Assembly (NCBI GenBank): GCA_017938785.1
Contig: JAGBAU010000184.1
Coordinates: 1-6,771 of the forward strand
Origin: Clostridia bacterium
Lineage (GTDB): Bacteria > Bacillota_A > Clostridia > Christensenellales > Aristaeellaceae
Reading direction: 5' to 3'
DNA length: 6,771 nucleotides
The notes under the pieces are model-generated. The model saw nothing but the letters and a program-made list of their open reading frames with translations, was not told the origin of the DNA and ran no database searches. Positions 6,201 to 6,771 of this stretch are shown piece after piece; within the stretch, counting starts at the first letter, position 1; each line of letters starts with the position of its first letter. A program made the translations under genes and the position numbers.

Positions 6201-6771
6201 GATGGTAATCGTTCCATTGGCCTTAGCCGTCAGGATGCCGTTACTATCGACAGACACATACCTACTGTTACTGGATTTGAAGGAATAGCTTGCGCTGCTG
6301 CCAGCGGGATCGTTCTTGATCAAGCCGGATTTCAGCAGGTCAAACTTATTGCCCTTGCCCATTTGCAGGGTACCCACGCCGATTGCAATCTTGTCGGGCG
6401 CAGGCACCACCTGCACCGTGCATTCCGTCTTGCAGGCTACGCTGTTGGCGGAGGTGATCTCCACCTTCGCTTCGCCTTCCTTCAGTGCAGTGATTGCTCC
6501 GGTGGTCGGGTTCACGGTGGCGATTTCCTCGTTCAGGGACTTGTACGTGAATTCGCACATCGTTCCCTCAGGGTATTCGCCCTGCACCTTCCTGCCAGGC
6601 TCGCTTACGCCCAGTACCACCTTGCCCTCAGCAGGCGTGATGCTCTGCGGCATCGGCAGTACCGTGATTTCTACACTGTCCGTTCTCGTCGTCTTGCTGT
6701 TCACTGGCGCCGTGACCGTGATCGTCGCCTTGCCCGGCTTCTTCGCGGTCAGTACGTTGCTTTCCGACAGC
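3246..6771 (-). CDS. Multi-BIG2 Ig-like repeat protein with C-terminal caspase-like peptidase domain (N-terminus outside window)
   Basis: The frame is open from the right edge to TGA 3246-3248, giving about 1174 residues here. The codon at 6702-6704 is GTG but encodes a Val inside a BIG2 repeat: the in-frame residues upstream (NVLTAKKPGKATITVTAP) are also BIG2, so the true start lies outside. Residues below count that Val as 1. Residues 1-17 finish a partial repeat, 18-870 form about ten BIG2 Ig-like domains of 80-91 residues, and 871-1152 form a caspase/metacaspase-like (peptidase clan CD, C14-type) domain with H954 in YIVSHGYD and C1003 in LVLDSCKSG. BIG2 arrays usually occur in secreted or surface proteins, so an extracellular peptidase on a stalk is likely (inference). 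No LPXTG motif or transmembrane tail is present at the C-terminus; signal peptide or anchor must be upstream, if present. The substrate is unknown. Its own terminator suggests a unit separate from nrdDG. Confidence 0.88.
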   Translation of the reverse strand, partial: LSESNVLTAKKPGKATITVTAPVNSKTTRTDSVEITVLPMPQSITPAEGKVVLGVSEPGRKVQGEYPEGTMCEFTYKSLNEEIATVNPTTGAITALKEGEAKVEITSANSVACKTECTVQVVPAPDKIAIGVGTLQMGKGNKFDLLKSGLIKNDPAGSSASYSFKSSNSRYVSVDSNGILTAKANGTITITVTSHNDQKATMKVKVYTLPKSVSLASEEITLGVGMKGSFKVVYPSGTYALYEVTSADESTVTVDDNNTIFAVKEGEASVVVTTSNKLTTVGKVKVVPAPATVAFEKDHYTVAAEGMSLQTVPVINDGAMASYTFSSSDTSIVTIDENGVITGLKGGEATITVETQNGCSATAKVTVTPAPAELVYEDLTTIVIAKGDTIELPEPLALDASSNECPSTFTYKSSNAKVAKVSGSKVTGVAAGTVTITVSSYNKKSTTFKLTVSSKAITGVDLVVKEKTLYINDLGYTESVHIGASVVGSGLNEGSMTYTSSNPDVAEVTADGLVTAKSPGTATITAAAFNGKSAKATITVAKLSSTLGFAKTEERMTEQKTLQLTPIFDAGTSAPVSYQSSDASIASVDENGLITALKPGDVTINAIVDVEGEETRFDLSASVQLHIIAAPKNIFLNVTGVNLMAGESITLEPKLEADAEEFDKTIVFKSTDEWTAKVDPVSGIVTALAAGEAVITAETCNGLTASCKVFVVAEGETPAAGFDWEDEVTIVAGDSANLEINLNKAAFERGFVIASSDPEKLSVDMEKLTIQALAAGTVDLTMTINPAEGEESGESYKCAVTVINGTQISFSAEKLELRALSATAFDESSAELKINNPHKNLIGTYRLTVEDESLVIYDADAGIVQALEFAGDTRIVLNTYNQEIACSITVINRPVYRALIIGEFNNSGASNDLPFVGNNTNAMQKVLEASVIDGEKYAKVVKKASNPTKSQIQSAISETFGDAREGDVSVLYIVSHGYDVAANGGYHFGIYNYSKSNPATYVRHSDLMDWLAPIKGNVVLVLDSCKSGAFIRDAKSRLESEGNIAVITAQSATKNASFYQGTTVGTQVEFLTYTFCEGLGYVYSDKSTGKPKWLGSIPADGSPTDRAVTVKEIFSYTDKNVPTLVAQYMKTFTNGRSKFRVPGVYTTSALKSWGGQDPQVFMPNSMENVVIFGY
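3249..4094 (-). other. Caspase/metacaspase-like domain (region within the BIG2 protein)
   Basis: This 282-residue region (871-1152) starts at RPVYRALIIGEF, the first beta strand of the caspase fold. It continues with the catalytic-His strand VLYIVSHGYD (H954, codon 3843-3845) and the catalytic-Cys strand VVLVLDSCKSGAF (C1003, codon 3696-3698). The His-Cys separation of 49 residues suits the fold. DSCKSG resembles the metacaspase DSCHSG signature more than the eukaryotic caspase QACRG, and D1001, two before the Cys, is where metacaspases carry an S1-pocket Asp that favours basic P1 residues. About 150 residues follow the Cys, ending at NVVIFGY; their role is unclear. Other clan CD families (gingipain, clostripain) are less likely by motif but not excluded. 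Confidence 0.82.
4095..6771 (-). repeat. Array of about ten complete BIG2 Ig-like repeats plus one partial
   Basis: Approximate repeat boundaries, from N- to C-terminus, are 6771-6654 (partial), 6653-6402, 6401-6147, 6146-5907, 5906-5664, 5663-5409, 5408-5145, 5144-4884, 4883-4632, 4631-4359 and 4358-4095. Each carries the BIG2 pattern: a core such as YKSSN or YTSSNPDVA, then V-D-x-x-G-x-I/V-T-A/G, then K-x-G-x-A-x-I-T-V, a loop and a closing ITV/VTV strand. The repeats are diverged at both protein and DNA level, so the array is old and not a recent tandem expansion. The last two (4631-4095) are the most degenerate. Paired cysteines in the first complete repeat (VACKTEC) and the eighth (TCNGLTASC) could form local disulfides. 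Such domains serve as spacers or adhesive modules. Confidence 0.88.

Noticed and set aside
6702..6704. GTG as the start codon of the BIG2-caspase gene
   Set aside because: The frame continues upstream without a stop to the window edge and encodes recognisable BIG2 sequence (NVLTAKKPGKATITVTAP), so this GTG is an internal Val.
4095..6771. CRISPR array or recent tandem DNA repeat
   Set aside because: The periodicity of about 250 bp exists at protein-domain level, with diverged DNA and no identical repeats or spacers.

Overview
The window looks like chromosomal DNA of an anaerobic, moderately GC-rich Bacillota/Clostridia-type bacterium. This rests on two oxygen-sensitive class III ribonucleotide reductase genes, Gram-positive style Shine-Dalgarno sites and hairpin plus U-tract terminators, and a large Ig-like (BIG2) repeat protein. 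I cannot name the genus from the sequence alone.

Layout. Positions 1-217 (+) hold the C-terminal 71 codons of an anaerobic ribonucleoside-triphosphate reductase (NrdD type). Two adjacent hairpins (227-255 and 256-295) separate it from a convergent minus-strand operon. That operon is nrdD (827-2989), a complete 720-residue class III reductase, followed after 13 bases by nrdG (292-813), its radical-SAM activase. The nrdDG control region (2990-3195) contains a Shine-Dalgarno site, an extended -10 promoter, and two NrdR-box-like palindromes exactly 32 bp apart. These suggest repression by NrdR when deoxynucleotides are plentiful. A minus-strand terminator (3196-3232) closes the next gene.

Positions 3246-6771 (-) are one very large open frame whose N-terminus lies beyond the window. 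It encodes an array of about ten complete bacterial Ig-like BIG2 repeats (plus one partial), followed by a C-terminal caspase/metacaspase-like domain with an intact-looking His/Cys dyad (SHG and DSCKSG). It is probably an extracellular or surface-displayed cysteine peptidase on a long stalk. It is the least conventional item in the window.

How the genes relate. NrdD makes dNTPs from NTPs without oxygen, and NrdG installs its glycyl radical. The second NrdD at the left edge belongs to a visibly different C-terminal subtype, so the organism seems to carry two class III reductases tail to tail. The BIG2-caspase gene has its own terminator and no evident functional link to the nrd genes.
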